64,000 nucleotides of DNA from Bacillota bacterium (GCA_023398495.1 JAEWSG010000117.1:75541-139540); one strand, 5' to 3'; numbered from the stretch's first letter, positions 52,403-60,905 are shown. Program-made: numbers and translations. The notes: a model not told the origin generated them from the sequence alone.

Positions 52403-52418
52403 TGCTACGAGGCACTAG
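52403..52418. repeat. R3 right-end fragment over a stop codon
   Basis: GCTACGAGGCACTAG matches the last bases of R3 (GTTACGAGGCACTAG). Its CTAG supplies the stop of the gene at 52415. Confidence 0.6.
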
Positions 52419-54877
52419 CTTCTGCTTATTTCTGAAACCTTATTTGCATATATGTTTGTCAATTCCTGAGCAATTTCAGCAGAGTAACTTTCACTCTTAA
52501 TCCTGCAGACGGGTTGTTCTGAATCTGGAAGTATCAATACCCAACCCCCATCTTTAAAAATCTTCACACCTTCCAAAGTCTCTATACTGTTATTATCACT
52601 TTCCTGAATAATCTGCCTCATTACCTTACCCTTTGCATTCCAGGAACATTCAACTTCTTTCTCATCGGTATGGAAATCAGGTATCATAGAGATCAAATCC
52701 ACCAGCTTATAATTATTGGATTTCATAAAATCCATTATTTTTACAAGACCGGCAATAGCGTCGAAATGGAGATCAAACTGGTCAATAGACCCTGATTTTA
52801 TCTCATTTCCAAGTATTTTATTCATAATATCCTGCGGAGAAGTTTTTGTCCTGATTACTTTGCCATGATTTTCCTCTGCCAGTTTTTCCACAACATGAGT
52901 TGTAGACAAAGGTACTACTACGGTTCCACCTTCAATAGTTTTAAATAGTATCAATGACACCAACGCCGTAAACATATCTTCATTCACTATACGTCCTTTA
53001 TTGTCAACCAACATCATTCTCTCCGACGTATCCTCTATAGATATCCCAAAATCGAATTCGCCCAACTTAACCATACTCGTAAAATATGTCAACTCGTTTG
53101 ATTCATTTTTATCATTCATTCTTCTTATATTATCCAAATTAAAATTAGTTGCTTCCACTGTACATCCGAAACCTCTTAAGAGCCCCGAAACAGTATTAAG
53201 TATAAATTTAGAAGGCGAATTTAGTGCAATTTTATATTCAAACTTCTTAGATTTTGCGTTGTTAATAATATTTCTTAAATAAAAGGAAGTAAAGTCTGGT
53301 ATCACTTCTAATTCTTTTATTAATTCTCCTTCGCACCTTGTAAAATCTTCTCTTGCAAAAGCGTTTTCAATTTTTCTTTCCATAGCTCTTTCTATATTGC
53401 TGCCGTTTTTGTCCAGAAAGTCAACATGCAATCTTCCTGCATTTATGCTTGAAGTACTTATATGAATACCTCCATCGACTCCATAAAATCTGACAGCAGC
53501 TCTTGATACCGGAAGATGGAGTACTCCTAAATCCATAACCTTCAACCCTGCTGACATTAACCCTGATATAAAAGATATCTTAAGCATTTTAGCCGCACCT
53601 GATTCTTCGCAGCTTACACCTACAGTTCCCTTGCCTTTTAGTGTTGCACCATAAGCAGCACCTAGCTTTGAAGCATATTCCGGAGTTATATCAACATTAA
53701 TTTCACCTGCAAGTCCTCTTCGCCCGAAAATTGATCTTATAGATTTAGAACCCCATACAAGGTTTGAGTTTACTTCCGTTCCCTCTTCGACCATTTTATT
53801 GGGCCAGATTTTTATATTAGGCTTTATTATAGCATTTTCTTTAACTATTGTATCGCAGCCTATAACTGAATTTTCAAAAGCTGAGGAATGCTCTTTCAGA
53901 TTTACTTTATTGCATATTACCGTTCCCCTGATTTCAACGTCTTTGTCAATTATACAGCCTTTCCATAATACACTTTTCTTTATGCTGCTTCTTTCAGATA
54001 AAAGATTGTTATCACCTATTACACAATAACTATCCAAAATAGCATTTCTTTTTATTTTTGTATTTGCACCTATCACACATGGAGCTTGAATTGCAGCACC
54101 ATCTTCTATACTTGTTCCATCTCCAATCCAAACTTTTTCTCTGATCTGATTACCAGGTATATCCACATTTGCTTTTCCATCAAGTACATCCATGTTTGCC
54201 TGCCAGTAAGCTCTCAGATCACCGATATCACACCAGTATTCGTCCGTAACAAAGCCATACATGGGTTTATTGTCCTTAAGTAAAATCGGGAAAAGGTCTT
54301 TACTGAAATCAAACACTTCGTTTTTATTAAACAACTTCAACGTTTCAGGAGAAAGTATATAAATTCCTGTATTAACAGTATCACTGAATACCTCTCCCCA
54401 ACTCGGCTTTTCCAAAAACCTGATAATTCTGCCTTCATCATTGGTTACAACCACTCCATATTCTAAAGGAATGTCAACCTTCTTTAAGACTAAAGTTGCC
54501 ATAGATTGTTTATTTACATGATAATCTATGGCCTTGCTTAAATCAATATCTGTTAGTGCATCACCGCTAATTACAATAAATGTATCATCCAGGAATTCTT
54601 CTGCGTTTTTGACGCTCCCTGCAGTGCCCATTGGAGTATCTTCTACATAATACTTAAGATTTACTCCATACTCAGAACCATCACCAAAATGTTCCTTTAT
54701 AATATCCGGTAGATACTGCAACGTAACAGCGATATCCGTTATATTGTATTTTTTCAACAGCTCAATAATGTGTTCCATTACAGGCTTGTTTACTATGGGC
54801 ACCATCGGCTTCGGCCTGTTACAGGTAAGAGGCCTTAATCGAGTACCTTCTCCTCCTGCCATTATAACCGCTTTCAT
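52415..54877 (-). CDS. Sugar nucleotidyltransferase / left-handed beta-helix / phosphomutase-like fusion
   Basis: 820 residues in three parts. Residues 1-230 form a nucleotidyltransferase (MAGGEGTRLRPLTCNRPKPMVP, VISGDALTDID) that makes NDP-sugars such as GDP-mannose or ADP/dTDP-glucose. Residues about 250-375 are a left-handed beta-helix (IGDGTSIEDGAAI, VIGANTKIKRNAIL). Residues about 385-820 resemble phosphoglucomutase/phosphomannomutase. In that part the active-site TASHNP loop reads STSSIN and the DPDADR metal loop reads EDTSER, so mutase activity is doubtful. The start is taken at MKAVIM, which follows GGATG. The TAG stop is supplied by an R3 repeat end. Confidence 0.88.
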   Translation of the reverse strand: MKAVIMAGGEGTRLRPLTCNRPKPMVPIVNKPVMEHIIELLKKYNITDIAVTLQYLPDIIKEHFGDGSEYGVNLKYYVEDTPMGTAGSVKNAEEFLDDTFIVISGDALTDIDLSKAIDYHVNKQSMATLVLKKVDIPLEYGVVVTNDEGRIIRFLEKPSWGEVFSDTVNTGIYILSPETLKLFNKNEVFDFSKDLFPILLKDNKPMYGFVTDEYWCDIGDLRAYWQANMDVLDGKANVDIPGNQIREKVWIGDGTSIEDGAAIQAPCVIGANTKIKRNAILDSYCVIGDNNLLSERSSIKKSVLWKGCIIDKDVEIRGTVICNKVNLKEHSSAFENSVIGCDTIVKENAIIKPNIKIWPNKMVEEGTEVNSNLVWGSKSIRSIFGRRGLAGEINVDITPEYASKLGAAYGATLKGKGTVGVSCEESGAAKMLKISFISGLMSAGLKVMDLGVLHLPVSRAAVRFYGVDGGIHISTSSINAGRLHVDFLDKNGSNIERAMERKIENAFAREDFTRCEGELIKELEVIPDFTSFYLRNIINNAKSKKFEYKIALNSPSKFILNTVSGLLRGFGCTVEATNFNLDNIRRMNDKNESNELTYFTSMVKLGEFDFGISIEDTSERMMLVDNKGRIVNEDMFTALVSLILFKTIEGGTVVVPLSTTHVVEKLAEENHGKVIRTKTSPQDIMNKILGNEIKSGSIDQFDLHFDAIAGLVKIMDFMKSNNYKLVDLISMIPDFHTDEKEVECSWNAKGKVMRQIIQESDNNSIETLEGVKIFKDGGWVLILPDSEQPVCRIKSESYSAEIAQELTNIYANKVSEISRS

Positions 54878-54904
54878 TCTATTCATCCTTTCGTTTTCAT
54901 ACAA

Positions 54905-55267
54905 TTATTTATAAAAAAGCAAAAATAATCTATCTTATATTTCCCAATTCAGATAGAAGTAATTCCTACCATTAGGCGATTCCTTTTTAAAACTTAGTTG
55001 TCTCCTTTTATTACTTTGGCTTACCTATAGAATATCTGAAATACTATTTCGGATTTTCAAAGTACCTATTTGTGCCAAATTAGGCCTCAAGTGAAATCAT
55101 AGCCGAAGTTATATTTTCAGAATTCCTAAATAAAGCATTTGTATTATTTACAACTTTAATTCACTTAAATTTACTCAGCTTTGTTATTTTCTTCTTTTTT
55201 TAGAGTAAACCAATACTTTTTATCCTATACATAACCATTATATCCATAAAACACTAAAATTATCTTA
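54905..55267. other. Intergenic region with no recognisable gene
   Basis: About 360 bp, AT-rich, no ORF above 30 codons that I would support. A tandem pair of R1 repeats follows it directly. Confidence 0.4.
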
Positions 55268-55371
55268 AGGCATGATTAAAATATAAGTACCTGCTTTGGA
55301 TAACGAAAAAACCTGATTTAATAACGTTTTCGAAATTTAAGAATAGGAAGATATTTTTTCGTTATCCATTA
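55268..55371. repeat. R1 palindromic repeat, copy d
   Basis: ATATAAGTACCTGCTTT, GGATAACGAAAAAA ... ATTTTTTCGTTATCC; first of a head-to-tail pair. Confidence 0.85.
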
Positions 55372-55372
55372 G

Positions 55373-55475
55373 GAATGTCTAAAATATAAGTTCCTACCCT
55401 GGATAACGAAAAAACTTGATTTAATAACATTTTCGAAATGTAAGAATAGGAAGATATTTTTTCGTTATCCATTAG
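55373..55475. repeat. R1 palindromic repeat, copy e (tandem)
   Basis: It repeats copy d with few changes (ATATAAGTTCCTACCCT, GGATAACGAAAAAA ... GATATTTTTTCGTTATCC). The tandem arrangement indicates a unit length of about 104 bp. Confidence 0.85.
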
Positions 55476-55544
55476 TAATTTAATTTTTTATGCAGATAAT
55501 AAGTAATGAAGCATTTATAATCCTAACGATTGGAGGTTTTTTAT

Positions 55545-55871
55545 ATGCCCAGGACAAGTAAAAGCAATAATAAAGATTATATGTCCAATGGTGTAACAAT
55601 AAAACCAGCGATACCTACCGCAGGAGAAAAAATTACCGTTATGTATGACGGACTTTTGTCTAAAAGCGGTGCTACACATGTATTCGCTCGCATAGGGTTC
55701 GGTAACCATTGGGAAAACGAGTCCGACTATCCTATGTTAAGAAGCGAAACAGGTTTTGAAACAACAGTCCCTGTTTTAAGGGCCGACACTCTAAACATTT
55801 GTTTTAAAGACTGTGCTGATAACTGGGATAACAACTCAGGAATGAATTACTCATTCGATGTAACAAAGTAA
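55545..55871 (+). CDS. Stand-alone CBM25-type carbohydrate-binding protein
   Basis: 108 residues forming one beta-sandwich domain: VTIKPAIPTAGEKITVMYDG, HVFARIGFGNHWE, and the family signature NWDNNSGMNYSFDV at the end. CBM25 binds starch/glycogen-like alpha-glucans in exported amylases, but this one has no signal peptide and no catalytic domain, so it is predicted to be intracellular. ATG with TGGAGG eight bases upstream. It has its own terminator; the next gene is also small and unknown. Confidence 0.85.
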   Translation: MPRTSKSNNKDYMSNGVTIKPAIPTAGEKITVMYDGLLSKSGATHVFARIGFGNHWENESDYPMLRSETGFETTVPVLRADTLNICFKDCADNWDNNSGMNYSFDVTK

Positions 55872-55890
55872 CGTTTATAGCAATATCTTC

Positions 55891-55924
55891 AAGTGTCTAG
55901 GGGTATATTACCCCTGACACTTTT
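55891..55924 (+). terminator. Terminator of the CBM25 gene
   Basis: AGTGTCTAGGGGT / ACCCCTGACACT followed by TTTT. Confidence 0.8.
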
Positions 55925-55976
55925 CTGCACACAATCAATACAAATTAATATAATAAGAATAAAGGAGGTTTTTTCG

Positions 55977-56408
55977 ATGTATTCATATAATAGAAGACAG
56001 TACATAAACAGAGAACCTGAAAACAAGATTGAAAAAAACATACCTGAGGCAAATGAAAATTCCGATGCAGCTTTAAAAGCATTGGCTTTGGAAAGCTTAA
56101 AATTATTATCGGAAAATATCGAAGAAATTAAAAATTCTATAAACAAACTTGATAACCGCATGGTAGATCTTTCACATAGGATATCAAACCTCGAAACCCA
56201 CTTTGACAACAATAACGACATTAAAAGAATACAAACACAGCCTATGTTTGATGAAATAAAAACTAAATTTGAGACTGAAAAAAACAAGGTCGAAAATAAA
56301 CATGAGGAATATCAACCTGATTATGAAAATAGTGCTCCAATGATGCCAGGCTCAGGTTTTGCCAATATTACTGTCGATTATTTGCGAAATCTTAATAAGA
56401 AACGATAA
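55977..56408 (+). CDS. Hypothetical coiled-coil protein
   Basis: 143 residues, no family recognised. A central heptad-like coiled coil (about residues 28-75: LKALALESLKLLSENIEEIKNSINKLDNRM) is followed by a charged linker and a terminal GFANITVDYLRNLNKKR. The start MYSYNRRQ follows AAAGGAGG at 7 bp; the ORF runs 28 codons further upstream through the terminator, which is not real. Likely cytosolic. Confidence 0.7.
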   Translation: MYSYNRRQYINREPENKIEKNIPEANENSDAALKALALESLKLLSENIEEIKNSINKLDNRMVDLSHRISNLETHFDNNNDIKRIQTQPMFDEIKTKFETEKNKVENKHEEYQPDYENSAPMMPGSGFANITVDYLRNLNKKR

Positions 56409-56463
56409 GTACCAGGTATTACAAAATCACTACAGGTATATATTATTTTAGTAAAAAGTATAA

Positions 56464-56524
56464 ATGGGGATAAGGAAACACCTGCTTACAGCAAAAATCA
56501 GAAGAGATATTTCATTTATCCCTA
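56464..56524. repeat. R1-related hairpin between convergent genes
   Basis: GGGATAAGGAAA ... TTTCATTTATCCC gives an 11-bp R1-type inverted repeat with a shorter, unrelated interior; it may also serve as a terminator. Confidence 0.5.
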
Positions 56525-56529
56525 TTATA

Positions 56530-57225
56530 CTATTCCTTAGTACGCAGAAGATCATACTTTAGAACGGAACCATCATCCCTGACCTTTGGAATAGTTATAT
56601 TGTTATTCTTCTCTATAGTAACCTTCATCTCATAAAACTCAAGTTCCTCAACAATTCCACCGAGCATTGTCAATGAATTTTCCAGCTTCTCAGGATCTGC
56701 TATTGCCTTTATTGTAAAGGGACTGAGCATCTGTTTACCATTAACCATGATATAATCCCCAGCTTTTTTTATTTCGCTCATAGCTACAATCCTCTCATTC
56801 TCAATTGATATAGCTTGAGCTTCCGCTGCTTTAAGCTCGTTAATCAAACGCAAAATAGCATTTTCCCTGACTGCATCGTCCCCTACATATTTCATCGTTA
56901 TAATTATCCCTGCTCCCTGGACATCGCTTAAACCCGCTATCAGCCTAACTCTTTCAAGTTCAGTCTCTAAATTTTTCTCTACTTGGTTTAAATTCCCCTG
57001 AGAGTTTTCATATTCTTTAATCTGTTTCTGAAGCTCTTCATTTCTCTTTCTTAAATCCTCATTATTTTCCTTTTGAGCTATTAGTTCATCTTTAACAGAC
57101 TCCAATCTGAGGTTCTGGTAACTTTCCTTCTTACTGTTATTTAAAATGCTCCTATATTGCCAAGCAAGCATAGTACCAAGAATAATACAGATTAATGTTA
57201 TGGATAGATTTCTTGCAAATTTCAT
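56530..57225 (-). CDS. DUF881 family protein
   Basis: 231 residues, the third DUF881 copy in 8 kb. N-terminal helix (LSITLICIILGTMLAWQY) is close to that of the 49223 gene, then a coiled coil (about 45-95) and the DUF881 domain (LIAGLSDVQGAGIIITMKYV, AEAQAISIENERIVAMSEI). ATG with GGAGG upstream. Divergent from the RmlB-like gene. Confidence 0.9.
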   Translation of the reverse strand: MKFARNLSITLICIILGTMLAWQYRSILNNSKKESYQNLRLESVKDELIAQKENNEDLRKRNEELQKQIKEYENSQGNLNQVEKNLETELERVRLIAGLSDVQGAGIIITMKYVGDDAVRENAILRLINELKAAEAQAISIENERIVAMSEIKKAGDYIMVNGKQMLSPFTIKAIADPEKLENSLTMLGGIVEELEFYEMKVTIEKNNNITIPKVRDDGSVLKYDLLRTKE

Positions 57226-57468
57226 TGCTGATTACCTCCAAAAATATTAGAGAATGAGTTAATTCTTATTCTACTATAAAATTATACTATTTCAAGTATA
57301 TTTGAAACAAAAAATTACAATAATAGATTCCTTTGCAACCTTTTTCTTAATCACTATTTCAATTATATCGAATATAATAAAGTAAGTATACATAATTAAA
57401 GATGTGATGAACATAACAACCAAACTATCTCTTTAATTTTTAGGAGCAGCACCAGGGAAGTGATTTAT

Positions 57469-58461
57469 GTGAAAGTGTTACTGGTAACAGGTGGAGCAGG
57501 CTTCATCGGAAGTAATTTTATCAACTACTTTTTAAGACGAAACAAAAGTTATATTATTGTTAACTACGACAATCTGACTTGTGCGGGAAATATAAATAAC
57601 CTCAGGGAAATTGAAAGGTCCCCAAGATACCATTTTGTCAAAGGGAGCATTTGCAACCAGGACCTTGTTAATTATGTAATTAAAAGGCATCGTCCAGATT
57701 ACATAATAAATTTTGCCGCTGAGACAAGTACTCAAAAAAGCATTATAAACCCAACACCATTTTTTGAAACTAACGTTATGGGAACCCTTACACTCTTAGA
57801 TAGCTCACGTTATTTCTGGAGTAAGCACAATTACGAAGGTAACTGTTTTATTCAGGTATCTACTGATGAAGTGTACGGTTCCAACTCCAACGGCAATTAT
57901 TTCACCGAAGATTCAACTTTAATGCCCGAAAATCCATTTACCGTATCTAAAGCAAGTGCTGATCTGCTTGTTAAATCGTTTTACGACAATTATGGTTTTC
58001 CGGCAGTTATAAGCAGATGTTGTAATAATTATGGCCCCTATCAGCACATTTCTAACTTTATACCCTCATGTATCAAGAATGCAATACAGAATAACCCTAT
58101 CTCTATAAATAATGACAAAAGCAATATACGTCAGGAGTGGATACATGTTTTAGATCATTGCACAGCTTTGATAAAAATCTTATTTTACGGTAAAAACGGC
58201 GAAACCTACAATATAAGTTCCGGAACAGATGCTTCTAATATTGAACTAGCAAGAAAAATTCTAAGAATTCTTGGGAAACCGGAGAAGGAAATTAATACTA
58301 ATTTTAAAAGCGATACACAGGTACAACAACATGCTGTAAACAGTTACAAAATCAGAAACAATCTTAACTGGGGTCACAAGTACAACCTTGATGATGGAAT
58401 ATTAGAGACAATCCGTTGGTACAAGGAAAACAGAAGCTGGTGGAATAGCAACACAGTCTAG
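57469..58461 (+). CDS. RmlB-like NAD-dependent dehydratase/epimerase with catalytic Tyr replaced
   Basis: 330 residues, extended SDR fold: VTGGAGFIGSNFINYF (NAD), NFAAETSTQKS and VSTDEVYGS (the Asp-Glu pair of dTDP-glucose 4,6-dehydratases is present). The YxxxK motif reads FTVSK, so the catalytic Tyr is Phe while Lys is kept. RCCNNYGPYQ and RQEWIHVLDHC match the RmlB sugar-binding region. RmlB dehydrates dTDP-glucose for deoxysugar synthesis; without Tyr this member may be inactive, do different chemistry, or be structural. The start is GTG at 57469 with AGGGAAG nine bases upstream. Single gene. Confidence 0.82.
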   Translation: MKVLLVTGGAGFIGSNFINYFLRRNKSYIIVNYDNLTCAGNINNLREIERSPRYHFVKGSICNQDLVNYVIKRHRPDYIINFAAETSTQKSIINPTPFFETNVMGTLTLLDSSRYFWSKHNYEGNCFIQVSTDEVYGSNSNGNYFTEDSTLMPENPFTVSKASADLLVKSFYDNYGFPAVISRCCNNYGPYQHISNFIPSCIKNAIQNNPISINNDKSNIRQEWIHVLDHCTALIKILFYGKNGETYNISSGTDASNIELARKILRILGKPEKEINTNFKSDTQVQQHAVNSYKIRNNLNWGHKYNLDDGILETIRWYKENRSWWNSNTV

Positions 58462-58524
58462 ATTTAATAGTTACGGGACTAAAACAAATTCCTTTGATTT
58501 AGTCCCTGCTTAACAACATAAAAT

Positions 58525-58788
58525 TCATATCTGTATTTCATAATAATAAAAACCTTCCGGTTTTACAATCTCCTTATAAAGCCTGCACCCTGGCAAACCG
58601 CACCGCCTAAGTAAACTTATCGCTTCAGGAAGTAAACTTTCATTAAATCGTACCCCCATATTACATAAATCATTCATTACTTCTCTGGGTACAAAAGTAA
58701 TTTCACATTCAATGCCTTCATTTTTCATCCTTCGTTCAAGTAGAAATGCATGTGATCTTGAATCCAGCCCAACATAATAGTTTGTCAT
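58525..58788 (-). CDS. DUF3343 small protein (putative Se/S carrier-like)
   Basis: 87 residues. DUF3343 features: YYVGLDSRSHAFLLERRMKNEGI, a conserved CEITFVPREV stretch, and a CGLPGCRLYKEI segment with two Cys near the C-terminus. Family members are proposed to carry selenium or sulfur next to SelD/NifS-like genes, but none is adjacent here. The start MTNYYVG follows GGAGTG; a GTG three codons upstream overlaps that site. Confidence 0.8.
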   Translation of the reverse strand: MTNYYVGLDSRSHAFLLERRMKNEGIECEITFVPREVMNDLCNMGVRFNESLLPEAISLLRRCGLPGCRLYKEIVKPEGFYYYEIQI

Positions 58789-58867
58789 ACTTTTCACTCC
58801 AGTAAACGTAACTCTATTCTTTTAGTCCGTTTGGTACTTGACACTTTTGTTCAAAATCTCCTTAAAC

Positions 58868-58907
58868 TTAACATGCAGAACTGCTAAATAGCAGCTCTGC
58901 ATGTTTT
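58868..58907. terminator. Terminator-like hairpin before the Cys-rich gene
   Basis: AACATGCAGAACTGCT / AGCAGCTCTGCATGTT followed by TTAACTTTT. It sits at the 3' end of the minus-strand gene at 58917. Confidence 0.7.
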
Positions 58908-58916
58908 AACTTTTAT

Positions 58917-59693
58917 CTAATCGTTTCTATCAAGAGGATTCCACTTTTGATCCGGGAAGAATTTAGTTGGGAAAGGAGTTCTTGTTCTATCATTAAATGT
59001 TCTGCAGTTCTGTGCAGCAGGGTTAAGCTGTTCCGGTGGAACCGGGCAATATCCATAAGCAGGTATTAACAACTGAACTACACATTCACACTTAACTATA
59101 AAGAATGCACCTATATCAAAGGACAACACTCCAGTTTCCTGGTGTACTACATCATTAAATGCTTCAGCAAGCGCTTCTACTTTAATAAGTGTACCGTCAA
59201 CATCAAGAGTATCATCATGTTTTGATCCGCGTTCTTCATGACAACCTTTTGCCTTTATTACTCCAATTTGTGCTACGCAGCTTGGGCAGTATATTTCATT
59301 TACTGTCAGGTTAAATGCTGCTTCATCATACTCTACTTCGTGATTGTCACCTATGCTGTAATGAATCTTGTAACCTATTTTGACAAACACTTTTAATTTC
59401 TTAAACCCAGGTCTTGTTAAAGAATCAGTTTTTGATATAACCCTGACTTCAACTATATCAAAATCAGTTACACCTTCAAACTCGATTGGTGGCGGACAGT
59501 GTCCAGAACCCATTGCTTCAGGTCCGCATCTTTTAATTTTAATACATCTTGTTACGCATTCTCTCAATGACACTTGGTCAAATACTTTTGGCACTTGTAT
59601 ACAAACCAATTCATTTGGTGGTGGAAAACAGTCAGGATTTAAAATCTGACCTGCTTCAATCCTAGGTCCATGTTCGTGTTCATGACCAGACAT
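58917..59693 (-). CDS. Conserved Cys-rich hypothetical protein
   Basis: 258 residues with about a dozen Cys and a His-rich start (MSGHEHEHG). Notable segments: CIQVPKVFDQVSLRECVTRC, LKVFVKIGYKIHYSIG, EIYCPSCVAQIGVIKAKGCHEERG, FFIVKCECVVQLLIPAYGYCPVPP. No signal peptide. The KVFVKIGYKIHYS beta-pattern is reminiscent of SPOCS/spore-coat-assembly domains, so a spore coat or exosporium role is possible but unproven. ATG with AGGAGG upstream. Confidence 0.65.
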   Translation of the reverse strand: MSGHEHEHGPRIEAGQILNPDCFPPPNELVCIQVPKVFDQVSLRECVTRCIKIKRCGPEAMGSGHCPPPIEFEGVTDFDIVEVRVISKTDSLTRPGFKKLKVFVKIGYKIHYSIGDNHEVEYDEAAFNLTVNEIYCPSCVAQIGVIKAKGCHEERGSKHDDTLDVDGTLIKVEALAEAFNDVVHQETGVLSFDIGAFFIVKCECVVQLLIPAYGYCPVPPEQLNPAAQNCRTFNDRTRTPFPTKFFPDQKWNPLDRND

Positions 59694-60042
59694 AATTAAA
59701 ACCTCCTTTTATACTCTAACCTCAATAAAATATTTATATTCCCGTGTGAATCACCCATTTTTTATCTTTTGATTGCTTATAGTACATTATATTAAGGATA
59801 AAAAAAATGGTTACACAAATTAAGCTTTATGGTCAAAAAATTTACATAAAGTTAATGTGTCCCCATTTTTATTTAGGAATGGTTTTAAATCAATTTGAAC
59901 GTTATGGAAAATTGAAACTATTATTTTATTCTTCATCCTAGTACATTTCTGGTCTGCCATATTTGGCATTTGACTGTAACATAAATACGCTATTCATATT
60001 CTCCATTATTGCAACTTTCAGTATGATTTTAATTGGTATATG
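59694..60042. other. Intergenic region without supported genes
   Basis: AT-rich. The best plus-strand ORF, at about 59808, is 43 codons and low-complexity (MVTQIKLYGQKIY...), which I do not support. Confidence 0.4.
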
Positions 60043-60306
60043 TTATTTACCACCTTTAATTACTTTGATTTCTACTTCTTGTTTTTCTACTTTGGATGAG
60101 AGTTCATTTACTGCTTTTTCTACAGCTACAACTTTTTCATATGTTTGATTATATCCGTCAAATAAGGCTTTTGAATTGGTATCAAGTTTGTTTTCAATCC
60201 TGACAATATCATTTTCAATTCTATCAAATCTTTCATTAGTTTCAGTTCGAAACTCTGTTAACTCACCATAAATCTTGCTCATTAAATCAAACATTTTTTC
60301 TTCCAT
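60043..60306 (-). CDS. Small coiled-coil hypothetical protein
   Basis: 87 residues, almost wholly helical: ELTEFRTETNERFDRIENDIVRIENKLDTNSKALFDG, then EKVVAVEKAVNELSSKVEKQEVEIKVIK. Such small proteins are common in Clostridia and have no known function. ATG at 60306 has AAAGGAC upstream; a GTG three codons earlier touches that site. A TATAAT sits about 20 bp upstream of the RBS. Confidence 0.65.
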   Translation of the reverse strand: MEEKMFDLMSKIYGELTEFRTETNERFDRIENDIVRIENKLDTNSKALFDGYNQTYEKVVAVEKAVNELSSKVEKQEVEIKVIKGGK

Positions 60307-60374
60307 TTTAAACACGTCCTTTTTAATTCATGCTCCCATTATATCATCTTTCCATTTATTAAGAAATATTATCC

Positions 60375-60500
60375 TTAGATTTTGTTTCTTAATGAGTCGA
60401 CAATAACATTAAGACCCGTATTTCTTTTTTTAAGTTCATCTGTTATAAAAGCAGTAATTTCAATTCTATGAACCACATTTGTAAACTTGTCCCCCACCAT
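60375..60500 (-). CDS. Possible 41-residue protein or gene remnant
   Basis: MVGDKFTNVVHRIEITAFIT continuing to SLRNKI and TAA. The amphipathic, charged composition looks protein-like, and AGGGAG lies 11 bases upstream. It may be the tail of a decayed gene, as the neighbourhood is full of remnants. Confidence 0.35.
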   Translation of the reverse strand: MVGDKFTNVVHRIEITAFITDELKKRNTGLNVIVDSLRNKI

Positions 60501-60539
60501 TTACAGCTTTTCTCCCTTAATCTGTTCACCGAGAAATTT

Positions 60540-60616
60540 AATTATCAGACTTCTTCCTTTAATCTCTTAACAAGTTCATCTAGCCCAGTAATCTTTATTA
60601 CAAAGTCTATATCTGA
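60540..60616 (-). pseudogene. 3' remnant of an Rpn-type nuclease gene
   Basis: 77 bp nearly identical to the 3' end of the Rpn gene at 62493 (ATTATCAGACTTCTTCCTTT block), less one codon. It encodes DIDFVIKITGLDELVKRLKEEV and the stop, and is joined directly to the 75-bp direct repeat on its upstream side. Confidence 0.8.
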
Positions 60617-60620
60617 TGAA

Positions 60621-60695
60621 TCTCTTACTAATGCGTGAAATCTTTTTTCGTGGCACAAAGGCCGGGATCTGCTTCCGACCTTATTCCTTATTCAT
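60621..60695. repeat. 75-bp direct repeat, left copy
   Basis: It matches 63635-63709 at 73 of 75 positions (CTAATGCGTGAAATCTTTTT, GGCCGGGATCTGCTTCCGAC, CTTATTCCTTATTCAT). It is separated by about 3.0 kb holding the Rhs and Rpn genes. On the minus strand one frame reads RSRPLCHEKRFHALVRDSS straight into the Rpn remnant. Confidence 0.9.
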
Positions 60696-60905
60696 ATCTT
60701 CTAACCTTAAAGGTTTTAATTACTGCACTAATGTATTGACTTTGTGTTGTCCATCATTTGTTTTTGTCCTTCTCTTCTTGACATTTGCTTGCAAAACCTC
60801 TGTCATTATATCAAAGGAGGACTTTTAATATCACACTTATAATTACTCCTTTTTGAATACTCCTAATCCCAGCATGGGGGGGGAATGTCATTAATTAAAT
60901 GTGAT
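60696..60905. other. Gap downstream of the Rhs gene
   Basis: No immunity-like ORF on the minus strand. A run of eight G (60876-60883) stands out in this AT-rich DNA. Confidence 0.4.

Noticed and set aside
59808..59940. 43-codon plus-strand ORF (MVTQIKLYGQKIY...)
   Set aside because: Low complexity, AT-driven, weak ribosome site and no neighbour context.
60043..60306. Coiled-coil gene as immunity protein of the Rhs tip
   Set aside because: It is 600 bp away, has no immunity-like features, and similar small coiled-coil genes occur widely outside Rhs loci.
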